14,047 bases of DNA from Prevotellaceae bacterium (GCA_031278495.1 JAITKG010000170.1:1-14047), one strand, 5' to 3'; shown: positions 1-6,903, counted from the first letter of the stretch. Notes: a model not told the origin generated them from the sequence alone. A program made the numbers and translations.

Positions 1-197
1 TTGCTGTTTACGGTGATGTAATCTATCCACACCCATACTTTGGAAAGGTGCGTAGCATCGCGCGAGCCGGCGTTCCACCACACGCGGAAAGACACGGTTT
101 TGCTTGCATAATTTGCGCCAACCGGTTCGACGTTTGTTACCTGTGCGCTTGCAACAACACTTGCAAGCATGGCGAAAAAGAAAATTTTTGTTCTCAT
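1..197 (-). CDS. Secreted protein, N-terminal fragment (cut by window edge)
   Basis: Reading leftward from the ATG at 197-195 there is an open frame of 65 codons to the window edge. It starts MRTKIFFFAMLASVVASAQ, a typical Sec signal peptide: basic n-region, hydrophobic core, and an A-S-A signal peptidase I site before QVTNVEP at about residues 18-19. The mature part begins with a beta-rich, aromatic stretch containing VSFRVWWNAGSRDATHLSKV and then WVWIDYITVN. From memory, this opening recurs at the N-terminus of large secreted Bacteroidales proteins of unknown function; I could not check this. The product is therefore probably exported to the periplasm or cell surface. A leftward consensus promoter at 562-592 would give it an untranslated leader of roughly 350 nt. 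The rest of the gene lies outside the window, so C-terminal sorting signals cannot be seen. Confidence 0.75.
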   Translation of the reverse strand, partial: MRTKIFFFAMLASVVASAQVTNVEPVGANYASKTVSFRVWWNAGSRDATHLSKVWVWIDYITVNS

Positions 198-383
198 AAT
201 TTTTTGTTTTTTTAAATTGTTATTATTTTTTGCAGCTTCGGAGATTGTTTTATATACATACCCACAAACACAAACGACCTTTATAAAACACCCCCCTGCT
301 GCAATTTTATTATCATTGCCATTTTTCATCATTTCAGCTTTTATTTATTGGGTGCACTAATAAAAACGAAACGTGAACTCTAA

Positions 384-502
384 TTTATTGTATTTTGAGG
401 TCATGGTACACCTATGTCAAAAATAAACTAAAATCCACGCTTATTGTGGACTCTATCCTTTGACATATTTGGAAATTACCATGTTTCAAAATACAGAATA
501 AA
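384..502. repeat. Large imperfect palindrome in AT-rich intergenic DNA
   Basis: Nested complementary arms are visible: TGTATTTTGA (389-398) with TCAAAATACA (486-495), CATGGTA (402-408) with TACCATG (477-483), TATGTCAAA (413-421) with TTTGACATA (459-467), and a central hairpin TCCAC (434-438) with GTGGA (446-450). Short internal loops separate them, and a weaker outer TTTAT/ATAAA pair adds a few bases. About 31 base pairs close into one long stem, on either strand. It could be a MITE-like element, a bidirectional terminator, or a structured leader of the leftward secreted-protein gene. No flanking target duplication is obvious. Confidence 0.6.
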
Positions 503-561
503 AGTCGACTAATAACATCTACTTTTTATTTACCAAAAAGTAAAGAACGTTAATATGGTTG

Positions 562-592
562 CAAATATATTACTTTATTTTTTATCTACAAA
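562..592 (-). promoter_or_regulatory. Leftward Bacteroidetes consensus promoter
   Basis: On the minus strand there is TTTG (592-589), a 19-nt spacer, then TATATTTG (569-562). This fits the Bacteroidetes primary sigma factor pattern TTTG-N19-21-TAnnTTTG exactly. Transcription would start near 555 and run left through the large palindrome into the secreted-protein gene. I found no better-placed leftward promoter between 198 and 390. Confidence 0.5.
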
Positions 593-680
593 TTTTTTTG
601 CATATTTTTTTAGCGGGTAGGTACAAATATCAAATACCATCGTATAAATTATAGTATGATAATCGAAAATAAAGTTTATA

Positions 681-745
681 AATATGAAATTATAACTCGC
701 CAAATCTATGAAAAAATAACTACTTTTGGCAAGTTATAAAATTTA
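681..745 (+). repeat. Left 65-bp direct repeat flanking the ATPase gene (contains dyad unit 1)
   Basis: Positions 681-745 match 2217-2281 at 62 of 65 bases; the differences are at 686/2222, 719/2255 and 721/2257. Inside lies dyad unit 1 (690-739), with arms TTATAACTCGCCAAA (690-704) and TTTGGCAAGTTATAA (725-739), inverted copies with one mismatch. A related second dyad follows directly at 743-792. Recombination between the left and right copies would remove the whole ATPase gene. Confidence 0.85.
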
Positions 746-792
746 TAACTTGCCAAATCTATATTTTTTTGTATCTTTGCGGCAACTTATAA
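743..792 (+). repeat. Dyad unit 2 overlapping the ATPase promoter
   Basis: Left arm TTATAACTTGCCAAA (743-757) and right arm TTTGCGGCAACTTATAA (776-792) form a diverged copy of the 50-bp dyad found at 690-739 and 2226-2275. CAAATCTAT follows the GCC of the left arm in all three copies. The -33 element of the promoter lies in the left arm, and the -7 element ends on the first bases of the right arm. A protein bound to the arms would cover the promoter, so this looks like an operator. Confidence 0.65.
750..779 (+). promoter_or_regulatory. Promoter of the ATPase gene
   Basis: TTG (750-752), 19-nt spacer, TATCTTTG (772-779): a good match to the Bacteroidetes promoter. The expected transcription start is near 786, leaving a leader of about 20 nt before the ATG at 805, with no Shine-Dalgarno sequence. 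Unit 1 upstream has the same geometry (TACTTTTG at 721-728), but TCG replaces TTG in its -33 element. Confidence 0.7.
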
Positions 793-804
793 ACTATTTT
801 GTAT

Positions 805-2223
805 ATGCAAATAATCGGAAGAATAGCCGAACAAACAGCTTTAAGAGAGTATGTAGAATCGAGTAAAGCAGAATTTGCCGCTGTATATGGACGCAGGAGG
901 GTTGGAAAGACATTTTTGATAAAGGAATTTTTTAACAACCGTTTTACATTTTATATTACAGGCTTGGCAAATGCGGATATGCAAATGCAATTGCACAACT
1001 TTAATGCGGCTATGCAACAATATGGAAAGATGCACTATCCACCGGTTCAGACATGGTTTGACGCATTTGAACAATTAACGCATTTAATTAAACGGTCATC
1101 GCGAAAAAGTAAAAAAGTTATTTTTTTTGACGAGCTTCCATGGATGGATACCCCGCGTTCGGGGTTTATTACGGCATTGGAACATTTTTGGAACAGTTGG
1201 GCATCATCGCAACCGGATATTTTGTTGATTGTTTGCGGTTCCGCTACTTCGTGGATGATAAATAAATTGATAAAAAACCGAGGCGGATTGCACAACAGGG
1301 TTACCCGGCATATATACATTGAACCGTTTACATTAGGCGAATGCGAAGAATTTTACCGGAAAAATAACATCGCCATGAACAGGCGCCAAATGGTAGAAAG
1401 TTATATGATATTTGGAGGCATCCCTTATTATTTAAGCCTTATGAAAAAACGGTTCAGCTTAGCGCAAAATGTAGATGCGTTATGCTTTGCCAAAACAGGC
1501 GCTTTGCGGGAAGAATTTTCAAGCCTTTACGCTTCACTATTCAAACATTCCGAAAACCATATAAAAGTAGTAGAAACCTTAGGGAAAAAGACCAAAGGAC
1601 TGACAAGGGAAGAAATTATAAAATCGAGCAAGTTGCAAGGTGGAGGATTGACAAAAATACTGGAAGAACTGGAACAATGCGGTTTTATTCGCAAATATAA
1701 TGCTTTTGACAAGAAAAATAAATATCACCTTTATCAATTGGTTGATTTTTACACATTGTTTTATTTAAATTTTATTCGTAAAAATAAATACAGCGATGAG
1801 CATTTCTGGACAAATTTTATTGAAAATGCCAAACATCGCGCATGGAGCGGCTATGCTTTTGAACAGGTTTGTATGGCGCATATCCGGCAGCTAAAACATG
1901 CCCTCGGAATTTCCGGAGTGCTTACGCATGCCGCATCATGGAAAAGTATAAAAACCACCCCCGGCGCACAAGTGGATTTACTCATAGAACGTAATGACAA
2001 TGTCATTAATCTTTGTGAGATGAAATATGCCAACACCGTTTTTTCCATAGATAAAAAATACCACGAGAATTTACGCAACAAAAAGGACATATTTATCAAA
2101 GAAACAAAAACGACTAAATCCATTTATATTACATTGGTTACGACGTATGGCGTCAAGCAGAATGAATATTCGGATATTGTGCAGTCGGAAATAAAAATAG
2201 ATGATTTGTTCAAAACAATATAA
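805..2223 (+). CDS. P-loop ATPase with winged-helix and PD-(D/E)XK nuclease-like C-terminal domain
   Basis: A 472-residue protein of the AAA/STAND-like prokaryotic ATPase group (COG1672 type). The Walker A is GRRRVGKT at residues 29-36 and the Walker B is VIFFDE at about 105-110; CGSATSW may be a sensor strand. Residues around 245-320 look like a winged helix (GLTREEII and LEELEQCGFI). The C-terminus carries a nuclease-like core: E353 in FEQVC, D391 in GAQVDLLIE, and E405-x-K407 in LCEMKY, so the PD-(D/E)XK residues appear intact. I start at ATG 805 because homologues begin near IIGR; TTG at 799 adds only two residues. The gene is much richer in A+T than mutS2 and uvrC, stands alone, and is bracketed by direct repeats, which suggests horizontal acquisition. 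Family function is poorly defined; DNA cleavage or nucleic-acid sensing is inference. Confidence 0.85.
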   Translation: MQIIGRIAEQTALREYVESSKAEFAAVYGRRRVGKTFLIKEFFNNRFTFYITGLANADMQMQLHNFNAAMQQYGKMHYPPVQTWFDAFEQLTHLIKRSSRKSKKVIFFDELPWMDTPRSGFITALEHFWNSWASSQPDILLIVCGSATSWMINKLIKNRGGLHNRVTRHIYIEPFTLGECEEFYRKNNIAMNRRQMVESYMIFGGIPYYLSLMKKRFSLAQNVDALCFAKTGALREEFSSLYASLFKHSENHIKVVETLGKKTKGLTREEIIKSSKLQGGGLTKILEELEQCGFIRKYNAFDKKNKYHLYQLVDFYTLFYLNFIRKNKYSDEHFWTNFIENAKHRAWSGYAFEQVCMAHIRQLKHALGISGVLTHAASWKSIKTTPGAQVDLLIERNDNVINLCEMKYANTVFSIDKKYHENLRNKKDIFIKETKTTKSIYITLVTTYGVKQNEYSDIVQSEIKIDDLFKTI

Positions 2224-2281
2224 AATTATAACTCGCCAAATCTATGAAAAAATAGCCACTTTTGGCAAGTTATAAAATTTA
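2217..2281 (+). repeat. Right 65-bp direct repeat flanking the ATPase gene (contains dyad unit 3)
   Basis: Near-identical to 681-745. The repeat begins inside the last codons of the ATPase and supplies its stop codon (2221-2223). Dyad unit 3 spans 2226-2275, with arms at 2226-2240 and 2261-2275. Here the -7-like box is lost (CACTTTTG where unit 1 has TACTTTTG), so it should not be a promoter. It lies between two convergent genes (ATPase and mutS2) and could also stall transcription in both directions. Confidence 0.85.
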
Positions 2282-2301
2282 ATACAACTTATTTCTTGCA
2301 T

Positions 2302-4782
2302 TCAAAATTGTACTACAGTTATTCCCGCCCCGCCTCTATCCAAGTGTTCATCGGCGATGGAAGAGATGCCGCCAAAGGTGCGCAGTAATTTGCGGATTTC
2401 TTCTTTGAGGATGCCGTTGCCTTTCCCGTGCAGGATTTTTACTTCGCTTGCGCCAACTATCAATGCTTCATCAATAAATTGCGTAACGTTGTCCAATGCT
2501 TCTTCGGCGCGTTGTCCGCGCACATCAATGGCGGTTTTGAAATTCAGCTTGCGTTGCGATATACTATAATTAGCGCTCGCCGAAATAACCGGACGGCTTT
2601 TCTGCAAACTGCGGTATTCGTTGCCGGATATACGTTCCAGATTTCCGGACGGCAGTTCAATAAAGATATTTCCAACGCCTACCGTAACAATGCCGGCATT
2701 TATTTTCACTACTTCGCCGGCTGTATCCTGCCCTTTCAGGCGGACTTTATCGCCTGCTTGCAATGGCTGTTCTTTTGGAATTTTCGCTTCGGTTCCGGCA
2801 GGTTGTTTTTCTTTTTTGCGTTGTTCCCGGCGCTCTTGCCGTTGGCGCAGTTGGGCTATCTTGCGGTCGATTTTCGCATCGGCATCCGCCGGGATTTCTG
2901 TTTGCAGTTGCTGTTTGAATTCTTCTATTTGCCGGCGCACTGACTTCGTCCGTTCTTTCTCAGCTTGCGCTTCCCTGATTTCAAGAATTGTCCGTTCGAT
3001 GCGTTTGTTGGCTTCGGCAAGCAGCCGCTTGGCTTCGTCTTTGGCTTCCTGAATAATTTGTTTGCGGATTTTTTGCAGTTCGGTCAATTCGTCCTGATAA
3101 CGCGCCGTTACGTCTTCCAGTTGTTTACCGGTTTGCCGGATGCGTTGCCGTTTCCCTTCCCAGTAACGTTTGTCACGGGCGATGTTGCGCAAATTCTTTT
3201 CGATATTCACATATTGGTTTCCCGCTTTTTCTTCGGCGGTTTTTACAATAGTTTCCGGAAGCCCTGTTTTACGTGCCAGTTCAAAGGCAAATGAACTGCT
3301 CGGCGCGCCGGTTTCCAGACAGAATAACGGTTGGATTTTTTGCACATCGAATTGCATTGCGCCGTTCACAATGCCTTCCGTAGAGGTAGCATAATACTTC
3401 AAATTTGTGTAATGCGTCGTAATCACCCCAAATGCCTGCCGTTTCACTAAGCAGTCAAGCACGGCTTCGGCAATAGCGCCGCCGGCTGCCGGTTCCGTGC
3501 CGCTGCCGAACTCGTCAATAAGCACTAACGTGTTGGGGGTGGCATACTGCACAAAATATTTCATGTTCAACAAACGTGAACTGTAAGTGCTCAAATCGTT
3601 TTCGATGGACTGTTCATCGCCGATGTCAATACATAAATCATCGAACAAACCCATTTCGGAATTTTCGGAAGCGGTAACCAAAAAGCCGCACTGCAAAAGG
3701 TATTGCAAGAGCCCGACGGTTTTCAGGCATACCGATTTCCCGCCGGCATTGGGACCGGAAATAAGCAAAATATGTTTTTCGCGGTGAAGTTGTAAATCCA
3801 ACGGCACAATGGTTTTTCCTTCTTTCTTCAATGTTTTTTCCAACAACGGATGGCGCGCTTTTTGTAAATTTATTTGCGGCACATTATGTACCACCGGTTT
3901 TACGGCGCCGGCTTCGATTGCCCATTGCGCTTTGGCGCGGATAAAATCTATTTCCCCCAGCAGATCCGTTGCCGCCATTACATCCTCCATGTAGGGCTGC
4001 AAAAAGGCGGCAAAAGCTTGCAGGATTTTCAGTATTTCCCGTTGTTCGGCATAGCCGAGTTCCTTGATTTCGTTGTTCAGTTCGACCACTTCCAGCGGTT
4101 CCACAAAAACCGTTTTGCCGGTTGCCGATTCATCGTATACCAATCCTTTTATTTTCCGTTTATTTCCGGCAGCTAACGGAATGACCGCGCGTCCATCGCG
4201 AATGGAAATAGTTGCATTTCCAGCCGCCCATCCTTCAGTTTGCGCAGTTTTCAAAATATGTTGCATCCGGTGCGCTACCTGTGTTTGCTTGCCGGCAATT
4301 GCCCGGCGCACGCCCAGCAATTCCGGCGAAGCATTGTCTTTAACAGCGCCATGTCTGGTGATAATCGCTTCTATCCGCTGCGACACCGCAGGATACAGGG
4401 TTACCGGAGCAAGCAGTTGTTTCAGCGACGGATATTGCCCTTCTTTCGTTTTCCTGAAAAACTGTAAAATGGCATGCACCGTATCCAGCGCCCGTTTTAG
4501 ATCGAATAATTCCGCCACGTCAAGGTAGCGTCCCTGTATGCGCAATTTTTTTAAAAACGGCGACGCATCAACATAGCCGTCGTTAGGGAAGGTATTTTCC
4601 ATCAGCAGGCAGGCGCGCATTTCATCGGCGAGCGACAGTTGCCGCTGCACCTCGTCGAACGATGCAGAGAACGCCGCTTCGTATATCTTTTGCTTGCCCG
4701 CCGCTGTAGCGCAATAGCGTGCCGCCCATTCGCGAATGCGGTCGAATGCAATTTTCTGTTCTATGCCGGCAGGATAATTCAC
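2302..4782 (-). CDS. mutS2: Endonuclease MutS2
   Basis: An 826-residue MutS2: a DNA-structure-binding ATPase and Smr nuclease that suppresses homologous recombination and, in Bacillus, splits collided ribosomes. Unlike MutS it lacks the mismatch-recognition domain. Visible parts: N-terminal core and clamp (1-330), Walker A GPNAGGKS at 343-350, Walker B LVLIDEFGSGTEP with D423 and E424, the THYTNLK switch, a long charged coiled coil (about 510-640), a KOW-like segment containing AGDKVRLKGQDTAGEV, and the Smr domain from DVRGQ (D753) with HGKGNG near the end. I choose GTG 4782 because MNYPAGIEQKIAFD matches the usual family start. The longer frame from TTG 4815 would begin inside the promoter's -7 box. 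It diverges from uvrC. Confidence 0.95.
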   Translation of the reverse strand: MNYPAGIEQKIAFDRIREWAARYCATAAGKQKIYEAAFSASFDEVQRQLSLADEMRACLLMENTFPNDGYVDASPFLKKLRIQGRYLDVAELFDLKRALDTVHAILQFFRKTKEGQYPSLKQLLAPVTLYPAVSQRIEAIITRHGAVKDNASPELLGVRRAIAGKQTQVAHRMQHILKTAQTEGWAAGNATISIRDGRAVIPLAAGNKRKIKGLVYDESATGKTVFVEPLEVVELNNEIKELGYAEQREILKILQAFAAFLQPYMEDVMAATDLLGEIDFIRAKAQWAIEAGAVKPVVHNVPQINLQKARHPLLEKTLKKEGKTIVPLDLQLHREKHILLISGPNAGGKSVCLKTVGLLQYLLQCGFLVTASENSEMGLFDDLCIDIGDEQSIENDLSTYSSRLLNMKYFVQYATPNTLVLIDEFGSGTEPAAGGAIAEAVLDCLVKRQAFGVITTHYTNLKYYATSTEGIVNGAMQFDVQKIQPLFCLETGAPSSSFAFELARKTGLPETIVKTAEEKAGNQYVNIEKNLRNIARDKRYWEGKRQRIRQTGKQLEDVTARYQDELTELQKIRKQIIQEAKDEAKRLLAEANKRIERTILEIREAQAEKERTKSVRRQIEEFKQQLQTEIPADADAKIDRKIAQLRQRQERREQRKKEKQPAGTEAKIPKEQPLQAGDKVRLKGQDTAGEVVKINAGIVTVGVGNIFIELPSGNLERISGNEYRSLQKSRPVISASANYSISQRKLNFKTAIDVRGQRAEEALDNVTQFIDEALIVGASEVKILHGKGNGILKEEIRKLLRTFGGISSIADEHLDRGGAGITVVQF

Positions 4783-4812
4783 GGTTGGTTTACTCGAATA
4801 TTTTAAACGCTG

Positions 4813-4820
4813 CAAAGGTA
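4813..4820 (-). promoter_or_regulatory. -7 element of the mutS2 promoter
   Basis: On the minus strand TACCTTTG (4820-4813) matches the Bacteroidetes -7 box TAnnTTTG. Transcription would begin near 4806, about 24 nt before the GTG start at 4782. The -33 element at the expected distance is weak (GTTA). The TTG at 4815-4813 is part of this box and would not be transcribed. Confidence 0.45.
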
Positions 4821-4859
4821 AAAAATAATTACGATACCGTAACCGCCGCAGGCAACGGT

Positions 4860-4916
4860 CAAACAGGGCAGGCGGGCGCCCCGTTCAGGCGGGATGCCTG
4901 CACTGCCGCCTGTTTG
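4860..4916. repeat. GC-rich REP-like hairpin between mutS2 and uvrC
   Basis: CAAACAGG (4860-4867) pairs with CCTGTTTG (4909-4916) around a GC-rich interior. The interior holds the palindrome GGGCGCCC (4874-4881) and the hairpin CAGGC-GGGAT-GCCTG (4886-4900). CAGGCGGG occurs twice (4869 and 4886). It resembles the palindromic intergenic repeats of many bacterial genomes; copy number cannot be judged from one window. Confidence 0.45.
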
Positions 4917-4944
4917 TTTGTATGCCATCTTTTTTTTATCTTCG
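4913..4944 (+). promoter_or_regulatory. Probable uvrC promoter
   Basis: TTTG (4913-4916), 20-nt spacer, TATCTTCG (4937-4944), one mismatch from TAnnTTTG. Expected start near 4951, giving a leader of about 55 nt to the ATG at 5006. A 14-bp perfect palindrome, TCTTCGTACGAAGA (4939-4952), overlaps the -7 box and start site and could be a repressor site. Confidence 0.5.
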
Positions 4945-5005
4945 TACGAAGAATGGTAATCCCACCGTGTAACATTGAATTATAAACTACGACTAAAAAC
5001 GGCTT

Positions 5006-6814
5006 ATGACTTGCGACTTGCAGCTTACGACCATCCTTGAAAACCTGCCGCATTATCCGGGCGTTTATCGTTTCCTGAACGCCGACGGCGTGGTGATTTA
5101 TGTGGGCAAAGCAAAAGATTTGCGTAAGCGCGTGGCGCAATATTTTATCCCGCAACGGCAGGAAAGCGCCAAATTAAAACTGCTCGTCAGCAAGATTGCC
5201 GACATCCAGTATACGGCAGTGCCTACCGAATCTGACGCATTACTGCTGGAGAATAACCTTATCAAAGAACTGCAACCCCGCTATAATGTGTTGCTCAAAG
5301 ACGATAAGACCTACCCGTGGATTTGTATCAAAAATGAACCTTTTCCGCGTGTTTTCCCTACGCGGCAGCGGGTGAAGGACGGCTCGGATTACTATGGTCC
5401 CTATACTTCGGGCAATATGATGCATGTCCTGCTTGATCTCATCCGCCAGCTGTATCCGTTACGTACGTGCCATTTGTCGCTCACGCCGGAAGCTATTGCA
5501 AAAAGCAAGTACAAGCCCTGTCTGGATTTCCACATCGGGCAATGCAAAGCGCCCTGCACCGGGCGGCAAACAGCGCAGGAATATATGCAAAATATCGGGG
5601 CAATCAAAGCCATTATCAAAGGTAACCTGTCGGAGGTGCGCCAGTTGCTGCAACAGCAGATGCAGCAGGCGGCGGACAGGTACGAGTTTGAAGAAGCCCA
5701 GAAATTCAAGGAACGCCTGACCATGCTGGAACGCTATCAGGCAAAATCCATTATTGTGAATGCCAGCCTGTCCGATATCGATGTATTTTCTATTTTGGTG
5801 GACGGTAACGAAGCTTACTGCAATTTCCTGCGCGTGGTGCAGGGCGCTGTGGTGTGGCTGCAAACGGTGGAATTACGCATGGGCATTGAAGAAGAACGCG
5901 AGGCGTTATTGAGCTATTTTATCGCCGAAATGCTCAGCCGGACAGGAAAGCTCTCAAAACAGTTAATTGTGCCGTTCCTGCCCGACCAGGAATTACCCCG
6001 CACGGAATACACCGTACCGCAACGCGGCGACAAATTAAAATTGCTGCAACTCAGCGAACGCAACGTCCGCCTGTACAAAATCGAAAAACGTAAACAATTA
6101 GAAAAACTGCATCCCGAGCGGCATGCAGAGCATATAATGGCTACGGCGCAGCGCGACCTGAACCTTCCGGAACCGCCGGTATATATTGAGTGTTTCGATA
6201 ATTCAAATCTTCAGGGCGCATTTCCCGTTTCGTCGTGCGTGGTATTCCGCAATGCCCGCCCCTGTAAAAAGGATTACCGGCATTTTAATGTACAAACCGT
6301 CGAAGGTCCCGACGATTTTGCAACCATGTTTGAAGTGGTTACACGCCGCTACAGCCGCCTGAAAGAAGAAAACCTGCCCTTGCCGCAGTTAGTGGTTATT
6401 GACGGCGGAAAAGGGCAGTTGCACGCCGCTTTCAATGCGCTGGCCGCACTGGGGCTGGAAAACAAAATCACCCTTGTGGGATTAGCCAAACGGCTGGAGG
6501 AAATTTATTTCGTCGGCGACAGCATTCCGCTCTATCTGGATAAAAACGCTGCCACCCTGCGGTTACTGATGCAGCTGCGCGATGAAGCGCACCGCTTCGG
6601 TATTGCCCACCACCGCCTGCGCCGTTCAAAAGCTTTAACGGCTACGCAGCTTACCGGCATTGCCGGCGTCGGGGAAAAAACCGCCGAAAAATTATTGATT
6701 GCCTTCAAAAGCGTCGCACGCGTCAAAGCCGCTTCCCTGGAAGAATTGCAGGCGGTAGTGGGCAGAAACCTTGCTGAAAAAATACAATCACAGTGGGCAG
6801 TGAGCCGTGATTAG
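5006..6814 (+). CDS. uvrC: Excinuclease ABC subunit C
   Basis: A 602-residue UvrC, the nuclease that makes both incisions in nucleotide excision repair after UvrA/UvrB load at a lesion. The N-terminal GIY-YIG domain, which makes the 3' incision, shows GVY (19-21) and YVGKAKDLRKRV (from 32). A cysteine-containing stretch follows (CLDFHIGQCKAPC). The UVR helical hairpin that contacts UvrB lies at about 203-238. The RNase H-like 5'-incision domain has D398 in ECFDNSN, D466 in VIDGGKGQL and H529 in DEAHRF. A tandem helix-hairpin-helix (about 550-602) ends the protein. All expected catalytic residues are present and the length is normal. The first codons overlap a GACTTGC heptamer repeat, so residues 1-8 are probably recent and the true start could be slightly downstream. 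Confidence 0.97.
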   Translation: MTCDLQLTTILENLPHYPGVYRFLNADGVVIYVGKAKDLRKRVAQYFIPQRQESAKLKLLVSKIADIQYTAVPTESDALLLENNLIKELQPRYNVLLKDDKTYPWICIKNEPFPRVFPTRQRVKDGSDYYGPYTSGNMMHVLLDLIRQLYPLRTCHLSLTPEAIAKSKYKPCLDFHIGQCKAPCTGRQTAQEYMQNIGAIKAIIKGNLSEVRQLLQQQMQQAADRYEFEEAQKFKERLTMLERYQAKSIIVNASLSDIDVFSILVDGNEAYCNFLRVVQGAVVWLQTVELRMGIEEEREALLSYFIAEMLSRTGKLSKQLIVPFLPDQELPRTEYTVPQRGDKLKLLQLSERNVRLYKIEKRKQLEKLHPERHAEHIMATAQRDLNLPEPPVYIECFDNSNLQGAFPVSSCVVFRNARPCKKDYRHFNVQTVEGPDDFATMFEVVTRRYSRLKEENLPLPQLVVIDGGKGQLHAAFNALAALGLENKITLVGLAKRLEEIYFVGDSIPLYLDKNAATLRLLMQLRDEAHRFGIAHHRLRRSKALTATQLTGIAGVGEKTAEKLLIAFKSVARVKAASLEELQAVVGRNLAEKIQSQWAVSRD

Positions 6815-6815
6815 C

Positions 6816-6829
6816 GCCGGCGCGCCGGC
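6816..6829. terminator. Perfect GC palindrome just after uvrC
   Basis: GCCGGCGCGCCGGC is a 14-bp perfect palindrome starting two bases after the uvrC stop. It can form a very stable short stem but has no T-run after it, so a classical intrinsic terminator is not shown. GCCGGCGC recurs at 6897-6904 in the same 120-bp gap between convergent genes. Confidence 0.35.
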
Positions 6830-6850
6830 AGCTTTCAACGGAAACGGCGC

Positions 6851-6888
6851 GCGGATAACACGGGTTGGGCGGATTTTCACGGGTGAAT
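6851..6888. repeat. Two-copy degenerate repeat between uvrC and the 220-residue gene
   Basis: GCGGATAACACGGGTTGG (6851-6868) is followed by GCGGATTTTCACGGGTGA (from 6869), sharing GCGGAT and CACGGGT. It resembles the degenerate CGCGGATTTTCACGGAT-type intergenic repeats that I recall from other genomes. No coding potential is seen. Confidence 0.4.
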
Positions 6889-6903
6889 GATGGCGTGCCG
6901 GCG

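Noticed and set aside
169..360. Open frame of 63 codons on the plus strand, hydrophobic
   Set aside because: It overlaps the signal-peptide region of the leftward secreted protein in antisense, has no promoter, and its hydrophobicity reflects the T-rich sequence.
799..804. TTG start for the ATPase
   Set aside because: The ATG at 805 is two codons downstream, fits family starts and leaves a normal leader from the predicted transcription start.
2276..2301. Separate terminator between the ATPase and mutS2
   Set aside because: There is no additional GC stem with a T-run; only dyad unit 3 just upstream could serve.
2428..4528. Several plus-strand open frames of 100-170 codons inside mutS2
   Set aside because: They are antisense shadows of a full-length, motif-complete MutS2.
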